DNA from: Rhizobium sp. WYCCWR10014
GTDB taxonomy: Bacteria; Pseudomonadota; Alphaproteobacteria; Rhizobiales; Rhizobiaceae
Direction of reading: 5' to 3'
DNA length: 64,000 nt
Assembly (NCBI RefSeq): GCF_001657485.1
Contig: NZ_LXFU01000049.1
Location: forward strand, 126,316 to 190,315
Positions 61,346-64,000 of the stretch are shown piece by piece. The notes below the pieces were generated by a model, which saw nothing but the letters and a program-made list of their open reading frames with translations, was not told the origin of the DNA and made no database searches. Every line of letters starts with the position of its first letter. The first letter of the stretch is position 1. Position numbers and translations under genes: made by a program.

Positions 61346-62065
61346 TTCAACCGATTTCTTTCGTTCATCCCAGGCAGGCGGCAACGGCGCTCATGCCGTG
61401 CATCCCGCGGATGTATTCCTTCGAGGCGAGCGATCCCGCGGCGAGCTCCATGGCTCCTTTGCCCGCGTCGCATCCAGCCCACTGGCCTTTTCTCAAAGGC
61501 GGTATTCTCAGCACATCCTTCAGAACCACCCGGCTCCCGGCATGGCCCGACTGCAATCTCCGTGGCACTCTTTCGGCAGGTGCGGCATCCGCCTTCCCGC
61601 CTCTATCGCATTCGTAAACAGTAAATGTGACGAAACCAGTATCGACATTTCCGGCAAAGCCGGGCTGCTCAGGTGAGCGGGTCGAAAATAACGACAATGA
61701 ATAAGTCGACGACCGCATTGCGAGGCCGGATCGGCGGCTGGAACAGCCTTGTTCGGAAAGCGAAACGACCGCAATCAAACGATTGTCGCCAATCGCGCCG
61801 TACGACCTGATGTTACCGGAAAAAAATCGACCCATACTACTATTTACACGCACCGTATGCCTGCCATCACCTCGCCCGCAAATAGCGCTGCGCCCTCTTT
61901 GTGGCGGGAAATGGACAAATTGGCCTCACCATCACCATACGCCAAACGTCGTAAAAATGTGTTGCTGAATCGTCACAAATCGGGACCGGGAAATGGCATG
62001 ATTAACGGGCGCAAATAAAGAAGAGCCCGGCAGTGCCGGGCTCCTCAATTCTTCAAATGGGAGAA
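61346..62065. other. Long intergenic region upstream of exoR
   Basis: About 720 bases. A leftward frame (61365-61853) and a rightward one (61749-62018) are open, but both lack ribosome sites, recognised motifs and coding bias. The A+T content rises between 61610 and 61720, with AACAGTAAATGTGACGAAAC at about 61617-61636. A long exoR leader or regulatory region is likely. The right end is the fadL terminator. Confidence 0.45.
62023..62043 (-). terminator. Rho-independent terminator of the FadL-family gene
   Basis: GAGCCCGGC, loop AGT, GCCGGGCTC. The left side is A-rich (AAATAAAGAA), giving a T-rich tail on the minus strand. Confidence 0.82.
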
Positions 62066-63346
62066 TTAGAACTTGATCTTTAGGCTCGTCGACAGCGCAG
62101 CGACCAGATCGTTGTCAAAGGAGTAGGAGACATCATCTCCATACGTGACCCCATTCTGGGTCACAACGCCGGACGAACCGCTCGTCAACACGCCCACCGC
62201 ACCGGCAACGCGCCATTCGATATGTTCGGTCGGCGTGAAGGCTGCACCGAGACCCAGCGTCCAGCTATCGGTCTGCGCGCCATAGCCCTGGCTGGTGCCG
62301 CGATCCCAGGTGAGGCTGACTGCACCTGCCCACTGTTCGTTGAATTTGTGGCCAACACCACCGGAGATCGTCCAACCGTCCTGGTAAAGAAGGTCGAGCG
62401 ACGTCAACTCCGTCGCACCGCCGGAGGTACAGGCGACTAAGCCCTTGGTCGACTTTGGGCAGAAAGGCACGGACTGCAGGACACTCCAGTTGGTCCACTT
62501 AACCGATCCGAAGGCGAGCCAATCCGGAGCGATACCGCTTTGCAACTTAAGCTCAAGCGAATCCGGCGCTTCGGCAGAGCCGAAGACGTCCGTGACCCTT
62601 CCATAGGGAGCGCCATTCAGCGGCGCAAACGGTGCAGTCACCTGCGTCAGATCCACCGTACCGGTCAGATTGTCGTATTTTACGCGGCTGTTATAGACGA
62701 GGCTCGCTCGCATTGCATATTCGGGAATCTCGTAGGCGAGACCGGCGCGCCAGCCCCAGCCACTATCTTCGAGATCGAGGCGGCCGACGCCGTTGCCGGT
62801 ACCGACCAGAAGCGGAACGGTTGAAACCAGACGTTCCTTGAAGCCTTCGACTTCCTGATAGAAAGCGCCGCCGATGACGCGAAGCTGCCCCGGGCCGACA
62901 TCAAAACGATAGGAGCAGGTGCCGCCATAGTTGCGGGTTTTGATCTCTGTCTCAATGTTATTGTTGGCACCGGCCCAGTTCAGACCGGGGGCGGTATGCC
63001 CGCCGAAGGGCTCTGAATAGTCGACCAGGCAGTCGATTGCATCGCCAAAACCAGCCTTAAAGCCGATATAAGGGATGGCGTAATTTGAGGTATCGTCAGC
63101 GGTGTTTGGACGGCTGTTCAGATTGCCACCGCCAGGAGCTGTCGACGTATCCGTGTCACGGACGTCTTTCAGCTTGCGCTGCGGCGTGACGTAGGTGACG
63201 CCCGATTGAAACGAGAAAGGCGACGTATCGAACAGCTGATCGATGTTATAGCCGCCACGCTCCAGGCCGCCGGCGAAGGACGGCGATGCAAGCGACGAAA
63301 AAAGAACGAGCGACGTTACGCCCTTGGAAAACATACGCGATGCCAT
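62066..63346 (-). CDS. OmpP1/FadL-family outer-membrane transport protein
   Basis: A 426-residue predicted 14-strand outer-membrane channel for hydrophobic compounds. It has a signal peptide ending near SPSFAGGLERGG and the NPx-less N-terminal hatch region YNIDQLFDTSPFSFQSGVTY. Many alternating beta strands follow, including DSGWGWRAGLAYEIPEYAMR, and the sequence closes with a terminal Phe (STSLKIKF), as outer-membrane barrels require. Fatty acids are the family's typical substrates, but that is not proven here. Own promoter region and terminator. Confidence 0.9.
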   Translation of the reverse strand: MASRMFSKGVTSLVLFSSLASPSFAGGLERGGYNIDQLFDTSPFSFQSGVTYVTPQRKLKDVRDTDTSTAPGGGNLNSRPNTADDTSNYAIPYIGFKAGFGDAIDCLVDYSEPFGGHTAPGLNWAGANNNIETEIKTRNYGGTCSYRFDVGPGQLRVIGGAFYQEVEGFKERLVSTVPLLVGTGNGVGRLDLEDSGWGWRAGLAYEIPEYAMRASLVYNSRVKYDNLTGTVDLTQVTAPFAPLNGAPYGRVTDVFGSAEAPDSLELKLQSGIAPDWLAFGSVKWTNWSVLQSVPFCPKSTKGLVACTSGGATELTSLDLLYQDGWTISGGVGHKFNEQWAGAVSLTWDRGTSQGYGAQTDSWTLGLGAAFTPTEHIEWRVAGAVGVLTSGSSGVVTQNGVTYGDDVSYSFDNDLVAALSTSLKIKF

Positions 63347-63684
63347 TGTGTCTCCCCCACTACAGCAGTTGATGTGACGACACAGTGTAAGTGTTCGCCG
63401 GAAATGGCAACGCGCCCCACGGCAGCGCCTCTAACCATTGCGACTGTCAATTTACGTAAAGAAATTGACGGACACGTCAAAAAACCTGGTTAATAAAATT
63501 ATATTCCAGGCTTATCGACTTTCAGGTGGGCTTTTGGGTTTTCATTCCAAACATTGCAGAAGCTGTATCAATCCAACAACAGTGGTAGTTTTCGCCCACT
63601 GGATGCCCATTCAGCCACAATCCACAGGCTCCGCGCCTGAAACCAGCCGTTTTCAGGACCGAATCGCATGTGCCCAGAACGACA
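63347..63684. other. Intergenic region upstream of the FadL-family gene
   Basis: No gene seen. It is unusually A+T-rich around 63440-63520, with GTTAATAAAATTATATTCC enclosed by CCTGG/CCAGG arms, and probably holds the fadL promoter. GATGTGACGACAC at about 63371 resembles TGTGACGAAAC upstream of exoR. Confidence 0.4.
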
Positions 63685-63713
63685 AAAGACGCGCCGGCAG
63701 AGGGCGCGTCTTT
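63685..63713 (-). terminator. Rho-independent terminator of valS
   Basis: AAAGACGCGCC (63685-63695) pairs with GGCGCGTCTTT (63703-63713). It lies 32 bases beyond the valS stop on the minus strand. Confidence 0.85.
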
Positions 63714-63744
63714 GAAATAACTTACCAAAATGGGCCGGTGAAAC

Positions 63745-64000
63745 TTACCCGGCTTCGCTCACCCTGGAAAGAGCGATCCTCAGGCTCGCGATCTGACCCT
63801 TCAGTTCCTCGAGGCGATCACGCTCGGCCTCGACCACTTCGGGATTGGCATTGGCGACGAACTTCTCGTTGGAGAGCTTGCCGTCGATGCGGGAGATCTC
63901 GCCCTCCATCTTGGCAATCGCCTTTTCGAGACGTGCCTTTTCGGCGGAAAGGTCGATCAGCTTGCCGAGCGGCAGGCAGATGGTGGCCTCGGCGATGACG
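63745..64000 (-). CDS. valS: Valyl-tRNA synthetase, C-terminal fragment at window edge
   Basis: The last 84 codons: LPLGKLIDLSAEKARLEKAI, then KMEGEISRIDGKLSNEKFVA, NANPEVVEAERDRLEELKGQ and a TAA at 63745-63747. This is the C-terminal coiled-coil arm of ValRS that packs on the tRNA, including the near-invariant NEKFVANA-P sequence. The catalytic part lies beyond base 64000. Confidence 0.93.
   Translation of the reverse strand, partial: VIAEATICLPLGKLIDLSAEKARLEKAIAKMEGEISRIDGKLSNEKFVANANPEVVEAERDRLEELKGQIASLRIALSRVSEAG

Noticed and set aside
61365..61853. Leftward 162-codon frame upstream of exoR
   Set aside because: No ribosome site, no domain, and irregular codon use compared with exoR. 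Treated as part of the exoR upstream region.

Overview
The window looks like a chromosomal segment of a fast-growing rhizobium (Rhizobium etli/leguminosarum type, Alphaproteobacteria). The evidence is a class I PHA synthase, an ExoR homologue, a Rhizobium-type NDUFA12 and DUF2155 pair, a SecDF fusion, high G+C coding bias, and several copies of two-palindrome intergenic repeats resembling the Rhizobiaceae element RIME1. It is mostly a housekeeping chromosome with small accessory pieces. It is cut at both ends inside genes: hom on the left and valS on the right, both on the minus strand.

Layout. 1-7.3 kb: aminotransferase and hom, a small lipoprotein, phaC, an envelope protein with an L,D-transpeptidase-like (DUF2778) C-terminus, and a second aminotransferase. 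7.4-11.3 kb: a DsbA-like oxidoreductase, then aroQ-accB-accC-aat. 11.4-19.9 kb: DUF2155 and NDUFA12, then gatB and gatC/gatA, each gat block followed in its reading direction by GNAT acetyltransferase genes, with DUF1294 and YjhX-like genes between. 20.2-27.7 kb: ruvX, two small membrane proteins, a TetR regulator, map-radC, an FMN alpha-hydroxy-acid oxidase lying between two copies of the radC 3' end, sthA, and a nuclease-like gene with a frameshift. 27.9-32.4 kb: a B12-binding radical SAM protein, a SnoaL-like protein, tig and tRNA-Leu(UAG).

32.5-35.7 kb: two membrane proteins, then a compact RNA locus. A candidate anti-Shine-Dalgarno sRNA (alpha-r14/NfeR1-like, three hairpins each exposing a CCTCC motif) is followed by two DUF1127 genes. 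35.7-43.2 kb: trmFO, then the leftward unit yajC-secDF-NDUFAF3-like-NDUFAF6-like-membrane protein, and a DUF815 ATPase. 43.2-58.9 kb: a long leftward series of dgt, argS, SPOR protein, nagZ, scpA, scpB, tatA, tatB, tatC, serS, surE, pcm and nlpD. It joins arginyl and seryl tRNA charging, chromosome condensation, Tat export and cell-wall processing. 59.1-64 kb: erpA-like, xthA, exoR, a FadL-family porin and the end of valS.

The observations most worth checking are the CCTCC-motif sRNA beside DUF1127 genes (an arrangement known from Rhodobacter CcsR RNAs), the radC 3'-end duplication around a foreign-looking single gene, the gat-GNAT coupling, and the apparently non-catalytic squalene-synthase-fold protein beside secDF.
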